Shown here: positions 33,459 to 41,484 of the stretch, piece by piece
Numbering within the stretch: position 1 is the stretch's first letter
Layout of the letters: each line of letters opens with the position of its first letter
NCBI RefSeq assembly: GCF_015674855.1
Contig: NZ_JADMLG010000006.1
Span: 62,001-126,000, forward strand
Length of the DNA stretch: 64,000 nt
Direction: 5' to 3'
Source of the DNA: Nocardia bovistercoris
Lineage (GTDB): Bacteria > Actinomycetota > Actinomycetes > Mycobacteriales > Mycobacteriaceae
Translations under genes and position numbers: made by a program
Notes under the pieces: generated by a model
The model's database searches: none
The model's input: the letters and a program-made list of their open reading frames with translations, nothing else
What the model was told of the DNA's origin: nothing

Positions 33459-33928
33459 TCAGCCGAGGCGCCATACTCTCATGCCGCGCAACAGATCTGA
33501 CCAACTGTCACCGTCTGTGCGATGCTCGGCGGTGAGGTCTTCAACCCACTGGTGCAGCGTGTCGTTGCGCATAGGTCGATATCGGCGGTCTCGCCGTGTG
33601 CGCCATCCGGCCTCGGCGTAGAACCGGTGGCGGGTGTCGGGGTCGGCTGCGAGTTGGCGCCAGTAGGGCGAGACGAGCAACACGGTGAGCGAGACGACGT
33701 CGGGGGTAGGTGGCGGCGAGGAACGCCGGGTCGTCGCCGAATATCCGTGTCGACGGTTTTCGTCAGCTGTCGGACGTATTGCCAGCTGTCGCGCGCGGTC
33801 GTGTATGCGTGCTCGGTCGGTAGCGGTCCGAAGCGGCGGGCAAGGCGGCGGTGGCGTGCCTGGGCGGTGAGGATCGCCGGGACGGGGCCGATGTCATCGA
33901 TTCGTGTGTGCAAGATCGGGGCGATCAT
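33459..33928 (-). pseudogene. gene with two frameshifts
   Basis: Three reading frames join into one sensible protein of about 155 residues. The head, from ATG at 33928, reads MIAPILHTRIDDIGPVPAI through RQLTKTVDTDI. A short middle part in another frame reads FGDDPAFLAATYP. The tail in a third frame reads PDVVSLTVLLVSPYWRQL, then FYAEAGWRTRRDRRYR and ends DLLRGMRVWRLG at 33459. The breaks lie near 33738-33746 and at a run of five G at 33702-33706. No single frame is usable. The family is not recognised. It lies within the repeat-bracketed element. Confidence 0.6.
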
Positions 33929-34034
33929 GCCACATCGGCCAGATTTATTGAGTCAATGGCCAGATAGACCGCCACTGTGGCCAGATCCACTGAGCCAGGA
34001 CAGCACGATCTTCGCTGCGGCGAGCCTTCCAATT

Positions 34035-34069
34035 CTGACCGCCGATAAGTGAACATTATCGGCGGTCAG
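34035..34069. terminator. 14-bp perfect hairpin
   Basis: Arms CTGACCGCCGATAA at 34035-34048 and TTATCGGCGGTCAG at 34056-34069 around gtgaaca. It lies just outside the transposon-like ends, with no gene immediately upstream on either strand. It could be a terminator or part of an element boundary. Confidence 0.5.
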
Positions 34070-34367
34070 GATTTCGAAACTCACCGGAATCCTCGGTGTT
34101 TATTTTCGTTTCGTAGCGTTGCTGCTACCAAACTAATCCTCAACGTAAATGGCCGAAAACTGGGATCGGTGGTACGGGAGTGCAATTCGGCCAGGCGCGC
34201 TGGGATCCTCACACCCAGCCCCACCCGAAGGGGTCGAGAGGGGACCGGGGGCATCAACGAGAAACGTCACGGTATGGCGACCACCGAAGTCGGTCGCGTC
34301 AAGCCATCACCGGTGCGATCAGGCAGCTCCCCAGAGCTTGACCGACCGGTCGGTCACACCTATCGTC
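34070..34367. other. upstream region of mycolyltransferase
   Basis: About 300 bp without a convincing gene. It must hold the promoter of the mycolyltransferase, but I see no clear -10/-35 pair. The open frame that runs through it continues into the mycolyltransferase and is rejected as an N-terminal extension. Confidence 0.45.
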
Positions 34368-35414
34368 GTGGACGTGCTCCTACCGCCGTTCGTCGACGAA
34401 CCTCTCTTCAGATCCCTGTATTTCGGAAACGAATCCGCCGATGCCGCTCCCGTCCGGCGCCGACGGCGCCGATGGAGTCGCACGATCGCCGCGGTGGCAT
34501 TCGTGGTCGCGGTGGCGAGCTCGGCGACGGCACAGGCGGTACCGCCGGGCGACAGCTACGCTCCCGGCTCCTTCTCGGAGCTGATGGTCCCCTCCGCCAT
34601 GGGACCGGTGAAGGTCCAGGTGCGCTGGGCCGCTCGCGGTGGCGGCGCGGCGCTGTATCTACTCGACGGGATGCGCGCCCGCGACGACCGCAACGCGTGG
34701 TCCTTCGAGACGAACGCGACACAATTGTTCGACGCTGACGACGTCACCCTGGTCATGCCGGTCGGCGGCCAGTCCAGCTTCTACACCGATTGGCGTTCAC
34801 CCAGCAACACCAACGGCCAGAAGATCACCTACAAATGGGAAACCTTCCTCACCAGAGAACTTCCCGCTTTCCTCGCCGCGCACGGCGTGTCCACCACCAA
34901 CAACGCGGTCGTCGGGCTGTCCATGGGCGGCAGTGCCGCGCTGACGCTGGCGGCCTACCATCGCGATCAATTCCGGTTCGCCGGATCGTTCTCCGGCGCA
35001 CTGGATCTGACGGCGCCGGGTATGCGGGAAGCCATCCGTGTCGCGATGCTCGACGCCGGTGGCTACAACGTCGACGCGATGGCGCCGCCGTGGAGTCCGC
35101 AGTGGCTGCGCATGGATCCGTACGTGTTCGCGCCGCAGTTGCGCGGTCTTTCGATGTATATCTCGGCGGCCAGCGGCCTACCGGGCCGATTCGACCATCC
35201 CAGTTCCCCGATCGGCGTCTTCGACACGGCGACCGCGATGGGTTTGGAAGCGTTGTGCCTGGTGACCACGCGTGCTTTCCAGATCCGGCTGAATTCGCTC
35301 GGAATCCCCGCTCACTACGATTTCCCCGGCACCGGCACCCACGGCTGGAAGTATTGGGAGGCGCAACTGGCCAATGCGCGACCGCAGATACTCGGCGCGC
35401 TGAACGCAGGATGA
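34368..35414 (+). CDS. antigen 85-type mycolyltransferase
   Basis: A 348-residue secreted esterase-fold enzyme of the Ag85 (FbpA/B/C) family that transfers mycolic acids between trehalose monomycolate and cell-wall acceptors. The signal peptide has the basic RRRRRRWSRTIAAVAFVVAVA and cleaves near AQA. Family landmarks are VPSAMGPVKVQVRW, YLLDGMRARDDRNAW, the nucleophile elbow GLSMGGS and the late GTHGWKYWEAQL with the catalytic His. The start is taken as the GTG at 34368; the GTG at 34374 is also possible. The gene indicates a mycolic-acid-containing organism. It ends convergently with the next gene at a 9-bp hairpin. Confidence 0.93.
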   Translation: MDVLLPPFVDEPLFRSLYFGNESADAAPVRRRRRRWSRTIAAVAFVVAVASSATAQAVPPGDSYAPGSFSELMVPSAMGPVKVQVRWAARGGGAALYLLDGMRARDDRNAWSFETNATQLFDADDVTLVMPVGGQSSFYTDWRSPSNTNGQKITYKWETFLTRELPAFLAAHGVSTTNNAVVGLSMGGSAALTLAAYHRDQFRFAGSFSGALDLTAPGMREAIRVAMLDAGGYNVDAMAPPWSPQWLRMDPYVFAPQLRGLSMYISAASGLPGRFDHPSSPIGVFDTATAMGLEALCLVTTRAFQIRLNSLGIPAHYDFPGTGTHGWKYWEAQLANARPQILGALNAG

Positions 35415-35439
35415 TCGGCCGACTCCATCTCGGACACAC

Positions 35440-35464
35440 GGGTATCGGTTCCCGGCCGATACCC
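35440..35464. terminator. bidirectional hairpin between convergent genes
   Basis: Arms GGGTATCGG at 35440-35448 and CCGATACCC at 35456-35464 with a 7-base loop, between the mycolyltransferase end (35414) and the convergent secreted-protein gene end (35517). No T-run is evident, as is common in actinobacteria. Confidence 0.6.
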
Positions 35465-35516
35465 ATCGGAGAGCGCAGCGCTCCTCGATCGGGCACGGTG
35501 CACTGAGGAAGGTCCC

Positions 35517-35879
35517 CTATCGCCCGTTCGAGTCGGGCAGGGCGCAGGAGATGTCGGAGATGTCGGTCACGCCCTGCGCGCCTTCGATCGTGATGACCAG
35601 GCGGGGCGAATCGATCCCGCGCGGGAGTTGTCCGGGACCGACGATCAGGCGATTCGCGGGGAGATCGGTGACCGGTACCCGTTGCGTGCCGGTGATCTCG
35701 CGGGCGGTATCGGCCAGCAGGAATCCGCTGCCGTCGAATACGGCGTGCTCCAGGAACCACCATTTCGCGGCATACGACTCGCATTTGCGCGTGGAGTCGA
35801 CAGGTGCGGCGAACGCGTGCGTGCCGCCGAACAGGTGCGCCACCGCGAGGATGGTCATCACCGCGACTCCGGTCCTCAA
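35517..35879 (-). CDS. small secreted protein, unknown function
   Basis: About 120 residues with a signal peptide: a hydrophobic stretch VAVMTILAVAHLFGG ending in HAFA|AP. The mature part has KCESYAAKWWFLEHAVFDGSG and ends with IEGAQGVTDISDISCALPDS; the two Cys could pair. A TTG at 35879 is taken as start because it gives a basic N-terminus and follows GGGAGGAG by 2-4 bases; the GTG at 35861, with GGAG 5 bases before it, is an alternative. Convergent with the mycolyltransferase gene. No family recognised. Confidence 0.6.
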   Translation of the reverse strand: MRTGVAVMTILAVAHLFGGTHAFAAPVDSTRKCESYAAKWWFLEHAVFDGSGFLLADTAREITGTQRVPVTDLPANRLIVGPGQLPRGIDSPRLVITIEGAQGVTDISDISCALPDSNGR

Positions 35880-36031
35880 CTCTCCTCCCTTCGTCACCTG
35901 CGGTCGATATCGCGCACGGTCGGGACTGTAGGAGGGTCCGAGCCCGCCGTTCGTGACCCGCGCATACGGCGGCGATTCGTCCGCGGGCCCGGTGACGGCG
36001 CGCCGAAAATTCGCCGCGCGGCGGCGATATC

Positions 36032-36604
36032 GTGGAATACGTGGACACCGCCGACCAGAGCCTTCGTATCGACCTCACCACCGACGAGTTGCGCGAGGTG
36101 ACGGCTTACGCGGTGGCGTGCGCCGGGCCCGCGCTCACGATCTTCGAGAACGCCTACCCCGATGACCCGCGTCCGCGGACCGCGATCGACACCGCGCGGT
36201 CGTTCGCGGAGGGCGGCGTGCGGACCAAGGCGATCCGCGACGGAGCGTGGGCGGCACAGCGCGCCTTCCAGCAGGCGCGTGACGCGGGTGATTCGGCAGC
36301 GGGTGAGGCCGCGCGCGCCGCCGTCGCCGCGGCCGGTGCGGCGTTCCTGCATCCGCTGGCGAAGGCGACGCAGGTCTGGCACATTCTCGGGTCGGCCGCG
36401 CACACCGCCTACGCGTGCGAACTCGACGTCCCCGACGACGAGGGCATCGGCCCCGCGAGTCTGGTGAGCGCGCGGACACTGGCCGGGCCGACCGTGGTCG
36501 ACGTGCTGCGGCGGTACCCGTGCGCGCCGGGCGGTCGAGGACGGGCCGGGGAACTGTTGCGCAGTCTCGACGCGGAGTTGCGGGGGTCCGCGATCGAGGG
36601 CTGA
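36032..36604 (+). CDS. Imm5-like putative immunity protein
   Basis: A 190-residue helical protein matching the Imm5-like domain family often mislabelled as exonuclease SbcC. Landmarks are LTTDELREVTAYAVACAGPALTIFE, PRPRTAIDTARSFAEGG, AAFLHPLAKATQVWHILGSAAHTAYA and VVDVLRRYPCAPGGRGRAGELLRSLDAEL, the latter closing the domain. The family is thought to neutralise polymorphic toxins, but most members are orphans, and no toxin adjoins this one. Start at the GTG 36032; GTG 36041 is also possible. Function remains inferred. Confidence 0.75.
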   Translation: MEYVDTADQSLRIDLTTDELREVTAYAVACAGPALTIFENAYPDDPRPRTAIDTARSFAEGGVRTKAIRDGAWAAQRAFQQARDAGDSAAGEAARAAVAAAGAAFLHPLAKATQVWHILGSAAHTAYACELDVPDDEGIGPASLVSARTLAGPTVVDVLRRYPCAPGGRGRAGELLRSLDAELRGSAIEG

Positions 36605-36749
36605 CGGGCCCGCGCGTGGCGGTACTCGAAAACCCCGAATGCGTCGCACCGCGTTCGCCGACCGCGCGAAGGCGGTCCGCATCGAACCCTCGCGGTCCTC
36701 CGTCAGCCACCGTCGTCATCGCGCTACGCGTGTGAAAGGCTGGGAGACC

Positions 36750-37370
36750 GTGACCGAACTCCGCGTTGGTGTCCTTGTCTCGCACAACGGTTCGAATCTG
36801 CGCGCATTGCACGAGGCTTCGCTCGCCCACGACGCGCGGTTCACGATCGCGGCCGTGGTCGGCAACAACGAGGGCGCACTCGGACTGGCGTACGCGCGGG
36901 AACACCGGATCCCGGTCCGGCACATATCGGGCACCACCCATCCCGACTCGGATCGGCGAGACGAGGCGATTCGCGTCGCGCTTGTCGAACATCGCGTCGA
37001 CTGGGTCGTCACGGCAGGCTACATGAAGAAACTCGGACCCCGGACCATCCGGGAATTCGCTCCCAGGATTCTCAACATCCATCCGGCGCTGCTGCCGAAG
37101 TTCGGTGGGACCGGATTCTTCGGAGATCGCGTCCACCGAGCGGTTCTCGACTCCGGCGACACCGTGAGCGGCCCCACGATCCACCTCGTCGACGAGGAAT
37201 ACGACTCCGGGAGGATCATCGCCCGACTCGAGGTGCCGGTCCACGCCGACGACACCGTCGATACCCTCGCCGCCCGGGTCCGGGCCGCCGAGCACACCCT
37301 CCTGCCTGCCGTCGTGCGACAGATCGCGAGCGGACAACGCCTCTACCTCGATATCGGTCGGTGTCTCTAA
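36750..37370 (+). CDS. formyltransferase-like protein (PurN-like)
   Basis: A 206-residue protein of the glycinamide-ribonucleotide formyltransferase fold. It starts VTELRVGVLVSHNGSNLRAL, a variant of the PurN start ARLLVLASGNGSNLQAL. The catalytic Asn and His are in LNIHPALLPKFGG and the catalytic Asp region is IHLVDEEYDSGRII. The GGTGFFGDRVHRAVLD segment differs from PurN (YPGLHTHRQA), so it may act on another substrate or be a paralogue of the purine enzyme. The GTG at 36750 has GGGAG 3-4 bases upstream. It lies upstream of a recombinase gene with which it has no obvious link. Confidence 0.78.
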   Translation: MTELRVGVLVSHNGSNLRALHEASLAHDARFTIAAVVGNNEGALGLAYAREHRIPVRHISGTTHPDSDRRDEAIRVALVEHRVDWVVTAGYMKKLGPRTIREFAPRILNIHPALLPKFGGTGFFGDRVHRAVLDSGDTVSGPTIHLVDEEYDSGRIIARLEVPVHADDTVDTLAARVRAAEHTLLPAVVRQIASGQRLYLDIGRCL

Positions 37371-37406
37371 GCTGTCGGTGCGCGACATCGTGAGGAGGTT
37401 TTCGGG

Positions 37407-38606
37407 GTGAGTGAGGTGGCGGCGGTGGTCGCGGTTCCGGATGTGGTGCGCACCGAATTGCGGCGTGGGGTGCGCAGTGTGCTGGTGGACGCGGCGGCGT
37501 TGCGGTTGGTTCGGGAGCGGTTCGACGACGAGCAGGCGGGGTCGTTGCGTCGGTATCTCGAGGCGTCGCAGTCGCCGAACACGTTGCGCGCGTATCGCAC
37601 CGACTGGATCGCCTGGGCCGGGTGGTGCGCGAGCGAGGGTCGCACCGCGCTGCCCGCCGATGCCCTCGATGTGGCGGTCTATCTTGCCGCGGCGGCCGAC
37701 GCGCATCGCGCGAACGGCGGGTGGGCGTTCGGGGCGGCCACGCTGGAACGTAAGTCCGCCGCCATCGCGGCCGTGCACGCCGCCAACGGTGTTCCGTCGC
37801 CGACCCGCAGCGATGTCGTGCGTTTGACGTTGCGCGGTATCCGCAGGACCCGGCGGACGCCACCGACGCGGAAACGTCCGGTCCTGCTGCACACCCTCGA
37901 CCAACTGCTGGCCGGTCTGCCCGATGCCGAGTGGCCGACCGAAACCGCGCGCCGCCGTGACGCTTTCGCACTGTTGGCCGGTTTCGCGGGTGCGCTGCGC
38001 CGCAGTGAACTGGCGGGGCTTCGGGTGCGCGACGCGGTGGCGAGCACCGAATACGCCACCGGGGAACCGATTCTGCTGCTGCATTTGCCGACCACCAAAA
38101 CCGACCCGACCGGTGTCGGCGAGCAACGTGTCGTCCTGCCGCGCGGACGCAATCCGCGCACCTGCCCGATCTGCGCGTTCGCGGACTGGGTGCGCCTGCT
38201 CGAGGTCCACGTCGCGGGCGGACCGCGAGCGGTGCGCGAATGGCTCACCACCACAACGGAACCCGCTCCCGGACTGCATCGCTGCCACGGTTTCACCGGC
38301 ACCGCGTTGGCCGATTTCCCGTTGCTGCCCACGGTGAATCGGCACGGCGGAGTCGGTGATCGCGCCATGTCCGGGCGCGCGATCGCCGAACTCGTCAAAC
38401 GCTACGCCGCCCGCGCCGGACTCGACCCGACCCTGTTCTCCGGACATTCGCTGCGCGCGGGTTTCGCCACCCAGGCCGCACTCGGCGGCGCCGCCGACCG
38501 CGAGATCATGCGCCAGGGCCGCTGGTCCAACCCGCGCACCGTGCACGGCTACATCCGCACCGCGAACCCCCTCGAGGACAATGCCGTCACCAAATTGGGG
38601 TTGTGA
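37407..38606 (+). CDS. solitary tyrosine recombinase/integrase
   Basis: A 399-residue site-specific recombinase. The N-terminal SAM-like core-binding domain spans about residues 45-150 (SLRRYLEASQSPNTLRAYRTDW). The catalytic set is Arg198 (LRRSEL), Lys231 (TTKTD), His347 and Arg350 (HSLRAGF), Trp373 (GRWSN) and Tyr382 (HGYIRT). A Cys pair (TCPICA, about 253-256) marks an insertion of the type seen in a solitary actinobacterial family. The GTG at 37407 has GAGGAGG 8 bases upstream. No excisionase, phage gene or tRNA attachment site adjoins, so it may be a chromosomal orphan rather than an island integrase. Confidence 0.9.
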   Translation: MSEVAAVVAVPDVVRTELRRGVRSVLVDAAALRLVRERFDDEQAGSLRRYLEASQSPNTLRAYRTDWIAWAGWCASEGRTALPADALDVAVYLAAAADAHRANGGWAFGAATLERKSAAIAAVHAANGVPSPTRSDVVRLTLRGIRRTRRTPPTRKRPVLLHTLDQLLAGLPDAEWPTETARRRDAFALLAGFAGALRRSELAGLRVRDAVASTEYATGEPILLLHLPTTKTDPTGVGEQRVVLPRGRNPRTCPICAFADWVRLLEVHVAGGPRAVREWLTTTTEPAPGLHRCHGFTGTALADFPLLPTVNRHGGVGDRAMSGRAIAELVKRYAARAGLDPTLFSGHSLRAGFATQAALGGAADREIMRQGRWSNPRTVHGYIRTANPLEDNAVTKLGL

Positions 38607-38650
38607 CACACCATGACAGTCTTTCTCGGAGAACAGTTTCGCATGCGGGG

Positions 38651-39595
38651 TCAGCTACGGCTGAACGTCCGACGGTAGTCACGGGGAGCGGTGCCACGGC
38701 GCGTGGCGAACTGTTCGCGGAATACGGCGGCGGTGCGGTACCCGACACGGTGCGCGATCTCCTCCACCGACAGATCGGTGGATTCGAGCAAGTCCGCCGC
38801 GTAGTCGAGCCTGCGAGTCAACAGCCATGCTTTCGGAGTCGTGCCGGTCGCGGCGGCGAAACGGCGCGCGAAAGTCCGACGGGACATGAGCGCACGCGCC
38901 GCGAGATCGTCCACGGTCGAGATCACGTGGAGATTCTGCTGTGCCCACGCGGTCACCGCCTCGATCCGGGCGTCGTCACCCGATCGGGCGATCGGCGCGG
39001 TGATGTACTGGGCTTGGTCGCCGCTGCGATGCGGCGGGGTGACCAGTCCGCGCGCGATCTCGTTCGCGACGATCCCCCCGTGCTCGCGGCGCACCAGGTG
39101 CAGGTACAGGTCGAGCCCGGCGGCGGCGCCCGCCCCGGTGACCACACGTCCGTGGTCCAGGTACAGCGCGTCGGGCCGCACGCGAACACCAGGGTGGGTC
39201 GCGGCGAGTTCATCGGCGAACTGCCAGTGCGTGGTGACCTCGCGGCCATCGAGCAGTCCCGTCGCCGCGAGGACGAACACGCCGGTGCAGTTGGCCGCCA
39301 GAATCGCCCCACGCCCGTACGCGTCGTTCAGTGCCCGGCACACCACGGGGTCCGTGTCCCGGAACTGCGTCCCCGGCAGGACCAGTACGAGTTCGGCCGT
39401 CGCCAACGCGTCGACGCCACGATCTATCCGCACCGGCATGCCGAGATCGGTGCTCACCCAGCCCGGCTTGGCCGTGCACACCACGACATCGAAGTTCGGC
39501 AGGCCCGGACGGCGGCCGAACACCGCGGCCACCGTCCCCAACGCCAGCGCGGTCACCCCCTGCGGCGCATACGCGGCGACCCGAAGAAATCTCAC
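38651..39595 (-). CDS. GlxA family (DJ-1/PfpI + AraC) regulator
   Basis: A 314-residue regulator with an N-terminal DJ-1/PfpI-like domain (elbow CTGVFVLAATGLLDG) and a C-terminal AraC-type DNA-binding domain (LAARALMSRRTFARRFAAATGTTPKAWL, then LLESTDLSVEEIAHRVGYRTAAVFREQF). The start is taken at the GTG 39595; a TTG at 39613 is possible. It is divergent from the NmrA-like gene at 39707, and the 111-bp gap contains GTCATGAC at 39628-39635. First of three such divergent pairs in this stretch. Confidence 0.9.
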   Translation of the reverse strand: MRFLRVAAYAPQGVTALALGTVAAVFGRRPGLPNFDVVVCTAKPGWVSTDLGMPVRIDRGVDALATAELVLVLPGTQFRDTDPVVCRALNDAYGRGAILAANCTGVFVLAATGLLDGREVTTHWQFADELAATHPGVRVRPDALYLDHGRVVTGAGAAAGLDLYLHLVRREHGGIVANEIARGLVTPPHRSGDQAQYITAPIARSGDDARIEAVTAWAQQNLHVISTVDDLAARALMSRRTFARRFAAATGTTPKAWLLTRRLDYAADLLESTDLSVEEIAHRVGYRTAAVFREQFATRRGTAPRDYRRTFSRS

Positions 39596-39706
39596 CGGAT
39601 CAGATTGGCACAAAACCCGCGATAGATGTCATGACGGCCACTGTCTGTGGAGTCGGGGATGGGCCAGGCTCGATCTCGTGCAGTCGATCCCGCGAAGGAG
39701 CAGTAC

Positions 39707-40630
39707 ATGACGGCCAGAACAATTCTCGTGACGGGAGCAACGGGACATCAGGGTGGCGCGGTAGCGCGCCGCCTCCTCGCCGAGGGCTGGGCGGTCCGCG
39801 CTCTGACGCGAGACCCGATCTCCGCCCAGGCGCTCGCCGACCTCGGTGCTCGAATCGTCGTGGGCGATCAGAGTTCCCGCACCGCGCTCGCCGCGGCGAT
39901 GCGTGGCGCGGACGCGGTGTTCAGTGTGCAGCCCGGCGCGCTCGCGCCGATCCCGGTGCCCTTCGACGACGAGATCGCCTGGGGCCGCGCGGTTGCCGAC
40001 GCCGCGGCCGACGCCGATGTCGGGCATCTGGTGTACGCGTCGGTCGCGAGCGCCGAGGACAGCGCCGGTGTCGCGGCTTTCGAGCCGAAACTCCGCATCG
40101 AGCAACATATTCAGCGGCTCGGCGGGCCCGCCACCGTCGTGCGACCGACCTCCTTCATGGAGAACTACGCCGACCCCGCATTCGGGCTCGGTACCGGCGT
40201 ATCGGCGACCCCGCTGGCCCCCGACATACCCGTACAGCACATCGCGGTCGATGACATCGCCGCGGTTGTGTCCCATGTGCTCGACCACCCCGCCGCCTAC
40301 CGCGGTCGCGCGCTGCCACTCGCGGGCGACGCGCTGACCCCACCGGCTGCCACCCGCGCTATCGGATCCGCGCTCGGACGTGAGATTCCGCATGTCACGG
40401 TGCCGATCGACGCGGTGCGCGCACAGCACGAGATCCTCGCCGATGTCGCCGATTTCCTGAACCGTCGCGGCGGCTACCGCGTCGACATCGCACGATGCCG
40501 CGCCACCTTCCCGGCATTGGCGACCTTCGATCACTGGCTCGCCGAGGGTGGTGCGACCGCGATCGGGTCACTGTTCACCGAACCGGCCCGGGTCGACCTA
40601 CGATCCGACACGGCCCGATCGGTCGAATAG
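39707..40630 (+). CDS. NmrA-like NAD(P)-binding protein
   Basis: A 307-residue atypical SDR of the NmrA/HSCARG group. The Rossmann motif is TGATGHQGGAVARRLLAEG at about residues 9-27. The rest has ALTRDP, the family fold and a late LNRRGGYRVDIARCRATFP. Such proteins sense or use NAD(P)H and may be redox regulators or quinone-type reductases. GAAGGAG lies before the ATG at 39707. It is divergent from a GlxA-type regulator gene at 38651-39595, which probably controls it. Confidence 0.85.
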   Translation: MTARTILVTGATGHQGGAVARRLLAEGWAVRALTRDPISAQALADLGARIVVGDQSSRTALAAAMRGADAVFSVQPGALAPIPVPFDDEIAWGRAVADAAADADVGHLVYASVASAEDSAGVAAFEPKLRIEQHIQRLGGPATVVRPTSFMENYADPAFGLGTGVSATPLAPDIPVQHIAVDDIAAVVSHVLDHPAAYRGRALPLAGDALTPPAATRAIGSALGREIPHVTVPIDAVRAQHEILADVADFLNRRGGYRVDIARCRATFPALATFDHWLAEGGATAIGSLFTEPARVDLRSDTARSVE

Positions 40631-40661
40631 CGCACCGCCGCGACGTCATCGGTCCGCGGGC

Positions 40662-41363
40662 TCAGTAGCCGATGGTGAAGCGGCGCTGGATGAATCGCGG
40701 GATCTCGATTTCGTCGAGGAGTGCGACCGCGGCGTCGTCGTAGGAGATTCGACTGAGGCCGTCGGCGTCGAGGACGGGCTGGTCGGTGCCGATGCGGTAG
40801 CGGCCGGTGCGTTCGCCGGGGCCGATCCGCTCGGCGGGGCTGAGGTAGGTCCAGAGCCGGTTCGAGGTGCGCAACACGTCGAGCCCGTCGCGGGCGCCGC
40901 GCACAGCGGCCGCGTATTCCTTGGGCAGGCCGATGCTTTCGAGCAGCGGGTGCAGGCGGTCGTCGTGGTCGGCGAGGACTCGGCCCGGTTCGAATTCCAG
41001 GCTGCCCGCGCCGCCGATCACGATCAGCCGGGTGCGCGGGTGGGTATGCAGGGCCCGCAGCAGCGAACGTCCGGCGGTGACGTGCGTGGCGGGGTCCGCG
41101 ATCGACTCGGCGACCGTGTCCGCGAAATCTACCGCCGCGCTGCCGGGTTGATAGCCGCTGACCAGAACATCCAGCGCGGGGAGTCGGTCCGCGACGGCCG
41201 CGCTGTCGAAGATGTCGAGTTCGGCCCAGGTGAGGCGGGGATGGGTGGTGGTGGCGCGGGCGAGGTCGCGGGTGAACGCCGTGACGTGGTGGCCGCGCGA
41301 CAGCGCCTCGGTGACGACCTTGCGCCCGATGTTGCCGGTCGCGCCGATGATGCCGATGAACAT
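40662..41363 (-). CDS. NAD(P)-binding oxidoreductase (SDR a5-like)
   Basis: A 233-residue protein with the Rossmann motif GIIGATGNIGRKVVTEALSRG at the start (GATGxxG type), the middle LIVIGGAGSLEF and the end VLDADGLSRISYDDAAVALLDEIE. It fits the small NAD(P)H-binding flavin-reductase-like group (SDR a5). The ATG at 41363 lies 121 bp from the divergent GlxA-type gene at 41485. Second of the three divergent regulator/enzyme pairs. Confidence 0.86.
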   Translation of the reverse strand: MFIGIIGATGNIGRKVVTEALSRGHHVTAFTRDLARATTTHPRLTWAELDIFDSAAVADRLPALDVLVSGYQPGSAAVDFADTVAESIADPATHVTAGRSLLRALHTHPRTRLIVIGGAGSLEFEPGRVLADHDDRLHPLLESIGLPKEYAAAVRGARDGLDVLRTSNRLWTYLSPAERIGPGERTGRYRIGTDQPVLDADGLSRISYDDAAVALLDEIEIPRFIQRRFTIGY

Positions 41364-41484
41364 GGTTGTCCTCGTTGGTTCGGTGGCTGAGTCGGGCCGG
41401 GCGGCGCCGACCCCTCTCCTACCTTCTGCCTCGGCCGATTCGTGCGATAGTGGCCCGAATGCCAGATATCCGGAGGTTCAGGCC

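Larger units (their letters stand above)
32506..33994. mobile_element. transposase-less element with IS21-like end repeats
   Basis: Six copies of a 17-bp word near TGGCCAGATTCATTGAG bracket one intact and one broken gene. Left side: inverted copies at 32506-32522 and 32583-32600, plus a direct copy at 32547-32564. Right side: direct copies starting with GGCCAGAT at 33937, 33958 and 33979, an exact 21-bp period. Inverted ends with repeated, spaced copies are a feature of IS21-type transposons. No istA or istB frame is present, so this may be a passive element or a decayed IS. The family assignment is inference. Confidence 0.5.

Noticed and set aside
37407..38606. Integrated prophage or genomic island around the recombinase
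   Set aside because: No phage structural genes, excisionase, tRNA or direct att repeats are visible in the flanking 5 kb.
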